From the NCBI RefSeq assembly GCF_003863365.1, contig NZ_RQXT01000046.1, positions 1 through 56,385 on the forward strand: a stretch of DNA of 56,385 bases. The letters are read 5' to 3'. Positions 34,928-44,074 of this stretch are shown one piece after another; the stretch's first letter is position 1; the number at the start of each line of letters is the position of its first letter. The stretch comes from Mesorhizobium tamadayense (GTDB lineage Bacteria > Pseudomonadota > Alphaproteobacteria > Rhizobiales > Rhizobiaceae). Below the pieces are notes generated by a model, which saw only the letters and a program-made list of their open reading frames with translations, made no database searches and was not told the DNA's origin. The position numbers were made by a program, and so were the translations under genes.

Positions 34928-35140
34928 CTAAACCTTGCGACGCTTCGAAAGCGCCTGCCATAGCTCCGCTTCGTTCATCGCCCCGTCCTGGAAGACGACG
35001 ACGACTTCCTCGGCGAGGGCTTGCCTCTGTTCCCGGTCTTTCTGGGATAGGCGGCGCTCTTTGCACAGTTGGTCGAACACCCGCTGGAGCAAGTCCAGAT
35101 CGGCGGGCTCGAATATTCCGCTGTAGCGGGTCAGAGGCAT
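34928..35140 (-). CDS. Small hypothetical protein, paralogue of gene at 9958-10224
   Basis: A 70-residue helical protein starting MPLTRYSGIFEPADLDLLQ, with QKDREQRQALAEEVVVVFQ in the middle. The start aligns with residues 9-35 of the small protein at 9958. A further in-frame ATG at 35155 would add five residues. The role is unknown. Both members lie in decayed regions between large gene blocks. Confidence 0.6.
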   Translation of the reverse strand: MPLTRYSGIFEPADLDLLQRVFDQLCKERRLSQKDREQRQALAEEVVVVFQDGAMNEAELWQALSKRRKV

Positions 35141-35398
35141 AAGGGCCGCCCTCAATTCGTCCCTGGCCTGTTATTCTGCCATTCGACCTTTTCGCCTGCT
35201 GGCATTATCTCAAGTTCAATTGCCTGCTGGCATTTCGGATTTGAAGGCAGCATCGCGCCAGCCGCAGAGAAAGGCAAGCTTCGCCCCGGGCGCGCTTGAC
35301 GAATTCAGCGGGAGGCAGCTGGGGTCGGACAGTAAAAACGACGATGCTGCAATTTGCGGTATGCTTAATCCTATGCGAGATCTTGCTACAATCCCTCC

Positions 35399-35650
35399 AT
35401 GGCCGTCCGAATAGCGGTTGTCCTGGCGCTTCTTTTCGCCTTCGCCTACGGATTTGCAAAACTCGTGGAACGTTATGGCGGCGTAGGCGATCGGCCGTCT
35501 TCGTGTGAGCAATTGTCAAACCTTGATTGCCCAGACCCGAACGCGCCGCCTGCAGAGCCTAAGCCTAAGCCTTCCTCAATCTCACCCCGGCGCCGCCGTA
35601 CTTGCGCAGACTTCACAACCCTTCGTCCTTATCCATCCCGGCCCAGCTGA
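35399..35650 (+). CDS. Possible small membrane-anchored protein, 3' end uncertain
   Basis: An 83-residue frame beginning with a membrane segment (AVRIAVVLALLFAFAYGFAK) and then a cysteine- and proline-rich tail. The first 58 residues or so look natural. The last 25 are arginine-rich and may be new sequence caused by the nearby IS remnant. No family was recognised. Confidence 0.35.
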   Translation: MAVRIAVVLALLFAFAYGFAKLVERYGGVGDRPSSCEQLSNLDCPDPNAPPAEPKPKPSSISPRRRRTCADFTTLRPYPSRPS

Positions 35651-35699
35651 AAATGAACATCGCTACGGTCGCGCCTGCCATGATCGCGGTGACGGCCCA

Positions 35700-35963
35700 T
35701 CCGAGAACGCGCTGAGCTTCTATCGGCTGCCGCTTGCCCACCACAAGCATATGAAGTCGACGGACATGCTGGAGCGGCTGAACCAGGAGATCAAGCGGCG
35801 CACCCTGGTCGTGCGCATCTTCCCCAATCCGCAGAGCTGTCTGCGGCTGGTGCGGGCGCTGGCGGTGGAGATCCACGAGAACTGGCTCGAGGCGACCCGC
35901 TACCTCAACATGGAGCATCTGCGCGAGCACAAGAAGGAGAGCTTGAGGGCATTGGCCGCCTGA
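35700..35963 (+). pseudogene. IS256-family transposase C-terminal fragment
   Basis: About 87 residues match the end of a Mutator/IS256-type transposase: STDMLERLNQEIKRRTLVVR, then IFPNPQSCLRLVRALAVEIH and ENWLEATRYLNMEHL, ending in a normal stop. The DDE core and the left end are missing. Directly beyond lies a sugar-ABC ATPase fragment, so this is a deletion junction. Confidence 0.8.
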
Positions 35964-35977
35964 GCGCGGCCCGGTGC

Positions 35978-36070
35978 GATGCCGACGAACCCAATGTCGG
36001 CATCGATGTCGGCGCCAAAAGGGAAGTTTATCAATTCATGAAGGGACTGGCGGAGGCGGCGGCAATCTAG
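35978..36070 (+). pseudogene. Fragment of a sugar ABC ATPase (second domain)
   Basis: The frame DADEPNVGIDVGAKREVYQF, then MKGLAEAAAI and a TAG, matches the Walker B/D-loop region of RbsA-like ATPases (usual form DEPTRGVDVGAKREIY). About 30 residues remain, next to the IS256-type end. It is not derived in an obvious way from either intact ATPase in the window (at 18380 and 32550), because both differ at this motif. I saw nothing else in 36071-36253. Confidence 0.6.
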
Positions 36071-36253
36071 CCAGCGTGAAATGCCGCGTCTGGGGCCCAA
36101 TCGGTCATCGCAGCGGCGGTATCTCTTCTTGGAAGCGGGTTTTCAGCCGAACTCATGATGTGTTCGTGCGTTGCATGTCAGCCGTGACGAAGTCGGTTCC
36201 CGGTCCGGAACATGTCGGCGCTCGTCCGCCGGAACAAGGTCGATCGATCGACG

Positions 36254-37576
36254 CTAGGCGTGAGGTGGGAGCTGAGCCCCGCTCGTCTTTGCCCGCAGCC
36301 AGTCAGAGACCCGATAGTATCGCAACATTGCGGCCGGAGCGAATGACATGAAGAAGGGTGCTCGCCGGAGTGGTTCGAGCTTCAGCGACAGATCTTTTTC
36401 AGGCACGCCCTTCGCCCATTCGCCGAGTATGCCGCCAAGCATGCTTCCGGTCGGCACTCCGCGACCGGACAGGCCCGTCAGCGCGACGACGCCCGGCGCA
36501 AGTCGATAGAATCGCGGGATGGTGCGCTTCTGCATGTCCAGCTCTCCGAACCAGAAATACTCCCATTTCAAGTCGCTGCTCATTTGCGGATGGAGCCAGC
36601 GCAGGCGATCGGACATGAGGCGGTGTGTGAACGCCATGTCCCTGCCGCGACGGCCCATCGGAAACATCGAGGCGACGATGCGTCCCTCGGCGTTGTATTT
36701 GTAGACGAAGATGTCGCCGCGGCCGTCATGCATCGTCGTGTTGCGCGGCAGGATGGTTTGGCGTTCGCTGGCGGTCAGTGGCTGGGTAGCGGCGACGAAG
36801 ACCCTCTGGATCTTGTAGGTCCGGTCGAGACCAGGCCATCCGTCGACGGTGTACGCACCGGTCGCAAAGATGACCTTGTCGGCGACGACGGTTCCTTCGC
36901 CAGCGTGAACTGCCCAGGCACCACCCTGTCGCGCCACATCGCAGACCGGCGACCCTGTGTGGATCGTACCACCTTCTTCGATGACGGCACGGGCCAGGCC
37001 TCTTGCGTATCCCAATGGATTGAGGTGACCAGCCTCGGAATGAAACCAGCCGCCATGATATCGCGGGCTGCCGGTGATTTCCTCAGTCGCCTGTCTGTCG
37101 AGCACCCGCGTCTTGGCGCCAACGGCATTATACTGCTTCGCCTTTTCCTCAAGCTTGGCGACGGAGCCGGGCGTCAGTGCGCCCATGACGTAGCCGTTCT
37201 GCTGCCATTCGCAATCGATACCGTAACGCTCGATCATCCCTGCGACTTGTCTGTTGGCCCCTGTCTGCCGGGCGATCAGCCTTTCGGCCCACGGTTCGCC
37301 CATCATGGCGCGCAGTTCGGGCAGGCTGTAATGGGTGAAGGTTGGCGTACAGTGGCCGGCATTGCGGCCTGAGCCGCCGAACCCGATCTCCTGGGCTTCG
37401 AGCAGAACCACGTCTATGCCGTCGCGGGCGAGGTCGAGTGCGGTGGTCAACCCGGTGTAGCCGCCGCCGACAATGCAGACGTCAGCCTGCCTGCGTCCTT
37501 GCAGCAGGCTGGTTTTTGGCGACGGCGCCGCGGTCGCATACCAGAGCGAGACTTCAAACGGCGAAAACCTTGCCAT
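36254..37576 (-). CDS. FAD-dependent oxidoreductase (DadA/PuuB-like)
   Basis: A 440-residue amine or amino acid oxidase-type flavoprotein of the DAO family. The dinucleotide-binding motif is VCIVGGGYTGLTTALDLA near residue 32, followed by the FAD loop GFGGSGRNAGHCTP. Close relatives include gamma-glutamylputrescine oxidase and opine or D-amino acid oxidases, so an N-substituted amino acid or polyamine conjugate is a plausible substrate. The ATG at 37576 gives the usual start (MARFSPFEVSLWYATA). It lies last in the peptide-importer operon, 11 bp after the permease gene. Confidence 0.85.
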   Translation of the reverse strand: MARFSPFEVSLWYATAAPSPKTSLLQGRRQADVCIVGGGYTGLTTALDLARDGIDVVLLEAQEIGFGGSGRNAGHCTPTFTHYSLPELRAMMGEPWAERLIARQTGANRQVAGMIERYGIDCEWQQNGYVMGALTPGSVAKLEEKAKQYNAVGAKTRVLDRQATEEITGSPRYHGGWFHSEAGHLNPLGYARGLARAVIEEGGTIHTGSPVCDVARQGGAWAVHAGEGTVVADKVIFATGAYTVDGWPGLDRTYKIQRVFVAATQPLTASERQTILPRNTTMHDGRGDIFVYKYNAEGRIVASMFPMGRRGRDMAFTHRLMSDRLRWLHPQMSSDLKWEYFWFGELDMQKRTIPRFYRLAPGVVALTGLSGRGVPTGSMLGGILGEWAKGVPEKDLSLKLEPLRRAPFFMSFAPAAMLRYYRVSDWLRAKTSGAQLPPHA

Positions 37577-37587
37577 GCCGGGCGACC

Positions 37588-38475
37588 TCACAGCATGTCG
37601 CTTCGTGCGTCGAGCGCATCGCGCAACCCGTCGCCAATGAAGTTGAAACTGGTGACCGCCAGGGTGATGGCGGCGCCGGGAACGATTGCCAGCCACGGCG
37701 CGCTGTCGAGATATTGCTGGGCGCCGTTCAGCATGTTTCCCCAGCTCGGCAGCGGGGGCTGGATGCCGTAGCCGAGGAAACTGACATAAGCTTCCAGAAG
37801 GATGGCGCGGGCAACGGTAAGCGTGGCCGCGACGATGATCGGGCCGATCGCATTGGGCAGCAGCTCGCGAAACATGATGTGGCTGTTGCTGAGCCCGAGC
37901 ATGCGGGCGGCGACGACGAAGTCGCGTTCGCGCAGCGAACGCACTTCCGCCTCGACGATGCGCGCGATCTCCATCCAGCTCGTTGCCGCGATGATCAATG
38001 TGATCATGATCGGGCTCGGCTTGATGAAAGCTGCCATCGCCAGCAGCAGGAAGATATTGGGAAAGGACAGCATCGCGTCGACGAAACGCATCAGTACCGT
38101 GCCGATGCGGCCGCCGAAGAAGCCGGCGGCGATCCCGAGCACGGTTCCGAAGACGGTGCTGATGACCATCGCAGCGAAGCCGACCAGCAGCGAAATGCGG
38201 CCGGCCATGAACAGGCGCGCCGCGATGTCACGTCCAAGCGGATCGGTGCCGAAGAAATGATAGCCCGTGAACGGCGGCGAGAACCGGCCACGCAGGTCGA
38301 TATAGAGATCATCGAAGGGCAGCAGCATGGGCCCGAAGACGCAGGCGAGCACCAGAACGATGATCATCACCAGGCCGAACATCGCCAGTCGATGACGGGC
38401 AAATCGGCGCACGCTGCGGCTGTGCCACCAGCGTTGCTTGGCGTGGGCGGGGATGAGGAAGTCCGACTGGGTCAT
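37588..38475 (-). CDS. Peptide/opine ABC transporter permease (DppC-like)
   Basis: A 295-residue inner-membrane protein. The OppC-type N-terminal segment (RRFARHRLAMFGLVMIIVL) comes before the permease domain; the EAA-like loop is near VAARMLGLSNSHIMFREL. The GTDPLGRDIAARL stretch is typical of DppC/OppC. It pairs with the DppB-like permease encoded 11 bp upstream to form the channel. Confidence 0.92.
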   Translation of the reverse strand: MTQSDFLIPAHAKQRWWHSRSVRRFARHRLAMFGLVMIIVLVLACVFGPMLLPFDDLYIDLRGRFSPPFTGYHFFGTDPLGRDIAARLFMAGRISLLVGFAAMVISTVFGTVLGIAAGFFGGRIGTVLMRFVDAMLSFPNIFLLLAMAAFIKPSPIMITLIIAATSWMEIARIVEAEVRSLRERDFVVAARMLGLSNSHIMFRELLPNAIGPIIVAATLTVARAILLEAYVSFLGYGIQPPLPSWGNMLNGAQQYLDSAPWLAIVPGAAITLAVTSFNFIGDGLRDALDARSDML

Positions 38476-38486
38476 CGCTTCGTTCC

Positions 38487-39437
38487 TCAGCTCAATCGAA
38501 TGCGCGGATCAACGAATGCGACGGTGAGGTCCGCGGCCAGATTGCCGACCAGGACGAGGACAGCGGACATCATCAGCAAACCCATCACGACGGGGTAGTC
38601 GCTGTAGCCGAGACTATCGAGGAACAGCCGTCCCATGCCGGGCCAGGTAAAGACCGTTTCTGTCACCAACGCGCCACCCAGTATTGTCGGCAGCTGCAGT
38701 CCCAGCAGGGTGATCATCGGGAGCAGGGCGTTTCCGAGGATGTGGCGAAGCAACACACGTCGGGAACTCAGCCCCTTGGCCCGGGCCGTTCGGACGAAAT
38801 CCTGGCTGATGACGTCGAGCGTCGCGGTGCGCATATAGCGGCTCCACACGGCGATATTGACCAGCGCAAGCACGATGCTCGGCATGATCAGATGGGTCGC
38901 GTAATCGCCGAGCGAGCCATCGCCGATCGTGTACATGTTGCCGGCCGGCAGCCATCTGAGCCGCAGCGAGAAGATGTAGATCGCGATCAGCCCGAACCAG
39001 AAGGTCGGGATCGACAGCGCCACCATCGCGCCGACGGTCGCGGCGTAGTCGAAGATCGAATATCGTTTGAGCGCGCCCAGTACTCCGATCCAGGTGCCGA
39101 CAAGGATGGCGATCGCGGTCGACACGCCCATCAGCAGCAATGTCGCGACAAGGTGCTCCCAGATGATGTCGAGCACAGGCCTGCCGTCCCGGTAGGAACG
39201 CCCCCAGTCACCGCGAAGCAGATGTGCCAGCCAGTCGATGTACTGGACAGGAAGGGGTCGATCGAGCCCCATTTGCGAGGCGATGCGATCGAGATCGGCC
39301 TGTGTCATCCCTGGCGTCAGAGTGAATTGAGAGAGCGGTCCGCCCGGAGCCAGGTTCAGGACGGCAAAGCCGATCACCGAAACCAGCAGGAGCAGGACGA
39401 GACTTTGCCAGAAGCGTCCCAGCAGATAGCGAAGCAT
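38487..39437 (-). CDS. Peptide/opine ABC transporter permease (DppB-like)
   Basis: A 316-residue inner-membrane protein with the DppB/OppB start (MLRYLLGRFWQSLVLLLLV) and the conserved loop DFVRTARAKGLSSRRVLLRH that contacts the ATPase. Six hydrophobic segments can be counted. It is separated from the binding-protein gene by 108 bp, a gap with an imperfect GC-rich stem but no clear terminator. Confidence 0.92.
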   Translation of the reverse strand: MLRYLLGRFWQSLVLLLLVSVIGFAVLNLAPGGPLSQFTLTPGMTQADLDRIASQMGLDRPLPVQYIDWLAHLLRGDWGRSYRDGRPVLDIIWEHLVATLLLMGVSTAIAILVGTWIGVLGALKRYSIFDYAATVGAMVALSIPTFWFGLIAIYIFSLRLRWLPAGNMYTIGDGSLGDYATHLIMPSIVLALVNIAVWSRYMRTATLDVISQDFVRTARAKGLSSRRVLLRHILGNALLPMITLLGLQLPTILGGALVTETVFTWPGMGRLFLDSLGYSDYPVVMGLLMMSAVLVLVGNLAADLTVAFVDPRIRLS

Positions 39438-39545
39438 GCCGGTTGTCTCCGTTTTGGATGTCCGTCGGATACAGTCGAGCCAGAGGCGTCCCTGTCGGCC
39501 ACGCAGGCCGAGCCGGTCATTGCCGACCCGGCCTCATTTGTGCGT

Positions 39546-41216
39546 CTATGCCCAGTACCAGGTGGCCACGTCCCAGGAGTCGATGCGGACATTGATGTTC
39601 GGCACGACGCCTTCGACACCGGACTTGTGTCCGCGGACCGTCGCGTATTGGAACATCGGCAGGAATGGCAGGTCGTTGCGCACGGTCTCCTGGATTTTCA
39701 GGTAGGCCTGCTTGCGTTTCTCCGGCACGAATTCGACACCGCCGGTTTCAAGCAGCTTGTCCACCTCCGGGCTGGCATACTGCCAGGTATTCTGGCCGGA
39801 GCCGCCCTTGGCCGGAATCGACTTCGAGCTGAGGTAGTCCGAAGTGTCGGGATCGGAGCCCGTCAGGAAGTTGATGCCGACGACCACGGAATCAAATTCC
39901 GACTTCATCCAGTAGTCGCCCCACATCACGGCCGGCGGCAGGTTGGAGATTACCACCTCGACGCCGATGTCGCGATACGATTGCTGAATGAACTGCTGTG
40001 CCTGTTCGCGGATATGATTACCCGCCGTGGTCGAGTTCTTGAACGAGAGGCGAACACCGTTCTTGACGCGGATGCCGTCCCCGCCAGGGACCCAGCCGGC
40101 GTCGTCCAGCAGTTTCTTTGCCTTGTCCAGATCGTATTCCTGCTTCGGCAAATCGGGATTGTAGTAGAAGGACTGCTGCGGCATGTACGTTTCGGTCGGG
40201 GCCGGCAGGCCGTAGTAGAGGGCGTCGATGATCGTCTTCTTATCCAGCGCATGGTACAGCGCCTGACGAACGGCGAGTTCCTTGAACTGCGGGCGCTCCA
40301 TGTTGAAGCTGAGCGATTCGATCGTGGCGGCGGGAATAACGGCGACCGCGGTTCCGCTCAGCGTCTTGGCTTCCTCATAGTGGTCGGCCGTGATCCACTG
40401 CAATCCGATAACGTCGATGTCGCCGGTCTTGAACTGGGTATAGAGCACGGTCAGATCCGGAATGTACTTGTAGATCAGGCTCTTCAGGTAGGGACCGTCG
40501 GCGAAGTAGTCGGTATTGGCAGCCAGTTCGATGTGGTCGCCGGCCGTGCGTTCCACCCATTTGAACGGGCCGGTGCCGATCGGGGCATTGTTGAACGGTG
40601 CGGTGTTCTTGTCCTCCGCTGCACCGAGCAAATGTTTGGGAACGATGAAGGTCGCCGCCAGGATCGACGGGTAGGGCGCGTAAGGCTCCTTCATCTTCCA
40701 CTTGATCTCGGTTGGCGAGACGACAGTCAGGTCCTGGACAAGTTCGTGGCCGGCGCGTCGCCAGCTGCGAAACTTCGGGTCGACCAGCAGTTCGAGCGTA
40801 AACTTGACGTCCTCGGCGGTGAACGGCTGTCCGTCATGCCACTTCACGTCGTCGCGCAACTTGACGTGCCACTCGAGCCCGTCGGCCGAGATGCCGCCGT
40901 TTTCGACGGTCGGCACTTCCTTGGCGAGCGCGGGGAAGAAATTGCCCCTGGGATCGACACCAAACAGCGGATCGAAGACGCTGAAATGAATACCTTCGTC
41001 GACCTCGATATGCGGCAGATGCGGGTTGAATACGGTGGGCTCCTGCGAAAAGCCGACGATCACCTGCCCCTTGGGTTCGCTCGGCGGGGTTGCCGCTAGG
41101 GCGCTGCCTGCTCCCGTCAGGTTGGGCATGGTGAGCCCGGCGGCACCGGCGATCGCCATTCCAAGCGCCTGACGACGCGTCGGTCGAAAGATTATGCTGC
41201 TACTCTTGTCTGACAT
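39546..41216 (-). CDS. Peptide/opine ABC transporter substrate-binding protein (DppA-like)
   Basis: A 556-residue extracytoplasmic binding protein of the SBP_bac_5 family. The N-terminus has a twin-arginine-type signal (PTRRQALGMAIAGAAG), suggesting export by Tat in folded form, with cleavage near AALA. The family block (DGLEWHVKLRDDVKWHDGQP) is clear. The class binds di- and oligopeptides, opines, nickel or glutathione. Neighbouring FAD oxidoreductases favour opine- or amino-acid-like substrates. The start at 41216 follows AAAGGAGCC; an in-frame extension upstream is not signal-like. Confidence 0.9.
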   Translation of the reverse strand: MSDKSSSIIFRPTRRQALGMAIAGAAGLTMPNLTGAGSALAATPPSEPKGQVIVGFSQEPTVFNPHLPHIEVDEGIHFSVFDPLFGVDPRGNFFPALAKEVPTVENGGISADGLEWHVKLRDDVKWHDGQPFTAEDVKFTLELLVDPKFRSWRRAGHELVQDLTVVSPTEIKWKMKEPYAPYPSILAATFIVPKHLLGAAEDKNTAPFNNAPIGTGPFKWVERTAGDHIELAANTDYFADGPYLKSLIYKYIPDLTVLYTQFKTGDIDVIGLQWITADHYEEAKTLSGTAVAVIPAATIESLSFNMERPQFKELAVRQALYHALDKKTIIDALYYGLPAPTETYMPQQSFYYNPDLPKQEYDLDKAKKLLDDAGWVPGGDGIRVKNGVRLSFKNSTTAGNHIREQAQQFIQQSYRDIGVEVVISNLPPAVMWGDYWMKSEFDSVVVGINFLTGSDPDTSDYLSSKSIPAKGGSGQNTWQYASPEVDKLLETGGVEFVPEKRKQAYLKIQETVRNDLPFLPMFQYATVRGHKSGVEGVVPNINVRIDSWDVATWYWA

Positions 41217-41275
41217 TGGAGGCTCCTTTTCATAGTGTTCCACTTTCGCTGCGTCACGCTCTCTTGTCGGAGCGC

Positions 41276-42606
41276 TTATAATCCGGTGATCGGTGCGACC
41301 TTCGATCCGTCTGAAAACCGCGACCACCGGAAATCCTTAGGATCGACGATCGGCGGCCGTCCGGTCACGATGTCCGCCATCAGCCTGCCTGCCGCGGGCC
41401 CGATGCCGAAACCATGGCCTGAGAAACCGGTCGCCACATGAAAGCCGGGAACCTCGTCAACGGCGCAAATGACGGGAACGGCGTCCGGCGTGACGTCGAT
41501 ATAGCCGGCCCAGCGCTGCGCCACCTCTGCCTTTGCCAGAACGGGAAATGCCTTGCGGGCATTTGCAAGAACGCGCTCCGAGCTTTTTTTGGAAGGCTTG
41601 GGATCGAGCACGCGGCAGTATTCGAAGGGGCTCGCCTCATCCATCGCCCAGCGGGTCGGCATCCCTGCCTCGTGAAGGAAACGACCACCCAGTCGGAATT
41701 GCAGCGATCGCCACTCTGTCTCCAGGCCGGAAGAAAATCGCGCGCATAGCGAAAGGAGTTGGGCACGATGTCGACGAGATTGCTCATGCTGGAGGCGACG
41801 GTGTAGCCACCGTCCTGGCGCTTGCGTATGGCGAAGTTGTTTGCCCACACGGCCTGGTCCGGCCCGTTCTCGACCGGGGTCGTGCGAAGAACCGTGTTCA
41901 TGACCTTCAGCTGCGGCAGGTCGAGCCCAAGCGTTCCGCAAAACAGGTTCGACCAGGCCCCTCCGGCAAGAACGACCGCCTTGCAGGCGATGAATCCACG
42001 TTCGGTCACGACGCCCGAAACGGCGCCGCTCGTCGTTTCGACGCCGCGCACGGCGCATTCCGTCAGTATGGCGGCGCCACGGTCGCGTGCGGCTTCGGCA
42101 ATTGCGGGCGCCGCCTTCTGCGGCTCGGCGCGACCGTCGGCTGGCGTGTAGAGCGCTCCTTTGACATCGAGATTGGAGCCGGGGAGGAGGTCACGCAATT
42201 CGCCAGCACTGATCATTCGCGACTCGAGCTGATAGCCTTGGAGATGGCGTCCCCAGCGCTCGTGCTGTTCGTATTCCTTGTCGTCCGCGCAGGTGAAGAC
42301 AATTCCGGCCCGGGCGTAGCCGGTGTCTCGCCCCGTCCGTTCGGAGAGCCTCGCCCATATCCGCAGGGCTTCCGCCATCAGCGGAACCTCGCGTGGATCC
42401 CGCCGGGAAATGCGGACCCAGCCCCAGTTGCGGCTGGACTGTTCCTGTCCGATGCCCCCCTTCTCGCACAGGGCCACCCGCAAGCCTCTCTCGGCCAGCT
42501 CCAGCGCCGTCGACGTGCCGATGATGCCGCCGCCGATGACGACGCAGTCCACCTCCTTAGGCAACTCAGTGTCTCCATGAACGGGGACGACGAACGGTCC
42601 GGGCAT
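41276..42606 (-). pseudogene. FAD-dependent oxidoreductase (DadA-like) with frameshift
   Basis: From 42606 the protein shows the flavin-binding start (VDCVVIGGGIIGTSTALELA) and QEQSSRNWGWVR, a loop typical of DadA-like oxidases. It continues until about 41722 (YARDFLPAW). The correct sequence then goes on in another frame (EWRSLQFRLGGRFLHEAG) to 41276, with the C-terminal FAD contact GFSGHGFGIGPAAGRLM. One missing base near 41720 explains the break, which would give about 443 residues. It is either inactivated or a sequence error. Together with the oxidase at 36254 it would oxidise the imported nitrogen compound. Confidence 0.85.
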
Positions 42607-42608
42607 GC

Positions 42609-43328
42609 TCAGTAGGACTCCTCAAGCTGGCAATTGATGGAGAACTCGGCGACGCTCGCATGGTCGGGCAGATCAAGTAGCAGCCCGATGATCCGGGCGA
42701 GGTCGTCCGGGTCGGTCATCAGCGCATCGGCGCGATCGGTGATGCCGCGAGCCATGTCCGTGGCGACGAAACCGGGACAGACGGCCGTGGCCCGAATTCC
42801 GAGATCCCACCCCGCCTGCCGAATACCGTGGGACAGCGCGACGGCGGCAAATTTGGAGATCGAGTAGGAGCCTGCTGTCACGGACTTGACCCGCTTGCCC
42901 GACAACGAGGCGAGAATGATCACCCGGCCTGTGTGGCTCGCCGCAAGCGATGCCCATGACGCGCGTACCAGACGGCGCGGCGCCTTGACGTTGATCTCGA
43001 ACATGAGATCGAGATCCGCGTCGTCGACGTCGATGACCGACTTCGGAATCATGATGCCGGCGCTGGCGACAACTGCGTCGATCCGACCGAAGGCATCGAC
43101 GGTCCCGTTGACCCATGCCCGCTCGCAGCCGGCTTGCGCGGCATCGTAGGGGAACACACGGACGCGCTCGCCATCGGTCCAGTCGGGTTGCAGCGGTTCG
43201 CGCATGCCCAGCGACAGTGTCCAGCCCGTTTCGAACAGGTGCCGCGCGCAAGCCGCACCGATGCCGCGGCTGGCGCCGGACACGAGCGCCACACGCTGGC
43301 CGGCTCGGCTTCCTGCCGGTTCCCTCAT
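42609..43328 (-). CDS. SDR-family oxidoreductase
   Basis: A 239-residue short-chain dehydrogenase: SGASRGIGAACARHL near residue 17, a serine in ILASLSGKR and YSISKFAAV for catalysis. Its end (FSINCQLEESY) is unlike the usual DGG of classical SDRs. It overlaps the MarR gene by 4 bp upstream and is 2 bp from the FAD oxidoreductase start downstream, so the three are one operon. Confidence 0.87.
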   Translation of the reverse strand: MREPAGSRAGQRVALVSGASRGIGAACARHLFETGWTLSLGMREPLQPDWTDGERVRVFPYDAAQAGCERAWVNGTVDAFGRIDAVVASAGIMIPKSVIDVDDADLDLMFEINVKAPRRLVRASWASLAASHTGRVIILASLSGKRVKSVTAGSYSISKFAAVALSHGIRQAGWDLGIRATAVCPGFVATDMARGITDRADALMTDPDDLARIIGLLLDLPDHASVAEFSINCQLEESY

Positions 43329-43816
43329 TGGTCGAGTCCCGCGGTGCGGCGGTAGACGCGCCGCAATATGTCCAGCAGACGCTTCTGGTCTTTCTCGGGC
43401 ACACCCGCGAAGAAATCGCTGGATTGCTTGGTGGCGATCTTGCGCACCTTGCGAGCGAGGTCTGCCCCCTTTTCGGTGATGTGAAGCTCCTGTGCGCGTC
43501 CGTCGTCCGGCGCGTTCCGGCGCGTTATCAGGTCATGATCGATCATCTGGTCGACCAGCCTGCCCATGGCGGAGCGATCTCTCATGATGAGCTGCGCGAT
43601 GACCGAGGGCCGTATTCCCGGGTGGCTATCGACAAGGAGCAAGGTCGTGATCTTGCCGGTTCCCCGAGCGACGTCGAGACCTTCCAGGCGGTCATCGAGA
43701 TCGCGCGAAAGCGCAATGTTGATGCTGCGGATATAGAAGCTCAACGTGTCTTCGAGGACATCCAGCCCGACCGTCTCGACGGGATAAGGCGGACCTTTCT
43801 TCTTCTTTACCGGCAT
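43325..43816 (-). CDS. MarR-family transcriptional regulator
   Basis: A 163-residue winged-helix regulator. Recognition part: IRPSVIAQLIMRDRSAMGRL (residues about 68-87); wing region: DDGRAQELHITEKGADLA. It begins the SDR-oxidoreductase-transporter run and probably responds to a ligand of that pathway. Two tandem near-palindromes at 43903-43944, about 90-130 bp upstream of its start, are likely its operators. Confidence 0.87.
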   Translation of the reverse strand: MPVKKKKGPPYPVETVGLDVLEDTLSFYIRSINIALSRDLDDRLEGLDVARGTGKITTLLLVDSHPGIRPSVIAQLIMRDRSAMGRLVDQMIDHDLITRRNAPDDGRAQELHITEKGADLARKVRKIATKQSSDFFAGVPEKDQKRLLDILRRVYRRTAGLDQ

Positions 43817-43902
43817 CGAACACTCTCCAGAGACTGGCGTGGACAGCCTTCATCAAGATCGCCGCAGCCCCATCCGGATCTTCCAGTCCATGATTGAGCT
43901 GG

Positions 43903-43944
43903 TAGTGGATAAATGCAACTACTTTTAGTGGACAAACGCAACTA
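43903..43944. promoter_or_regulatory. Tandem near-palindromic operators, likely for MarR
   Basis: TAGTGGATAAATGCAACTA (43903-43921) and TAGTGGACAAACGCAACTA (43926-43944) differ at two positions. Each is an imperfect palindrome (TAGTKG, 7 bp, CMACTA read on the minus strand). Their 23-bp centre spacing is about two helical turns. Such pairs are usual for MarR dimers. They lie between the fused ATPase gene and the MarR gene. Confidence 0.65.
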
Positions 43945-44074
43945 TTCTGCTCGACAGCAGACTTGGACGAGCGCGCGTCGGCGATTCGATCGAAGAACAG
44001 GCTTGCAGCCGCGCCTTTGCCGGCACGAATTCATGGCTCAGCGAAGGTCAGGGATCTTCAGTGTCGCCTTCGAC

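Noticed and set aside
37342..38598. 418-residue open frame on the plus strand
   Set aside because: Antisense to the FAD oxidoreductase and DppC-like genes, whose motifs are strong.
38742..41099. 785-residue open frame on the plus strand
   Set aside because: It lies antisense to the DppB-like and DppA-like genes. Composition is rich in Arg, Asp and His as expected for a GC-rich shadow frame, and no domain is visible.
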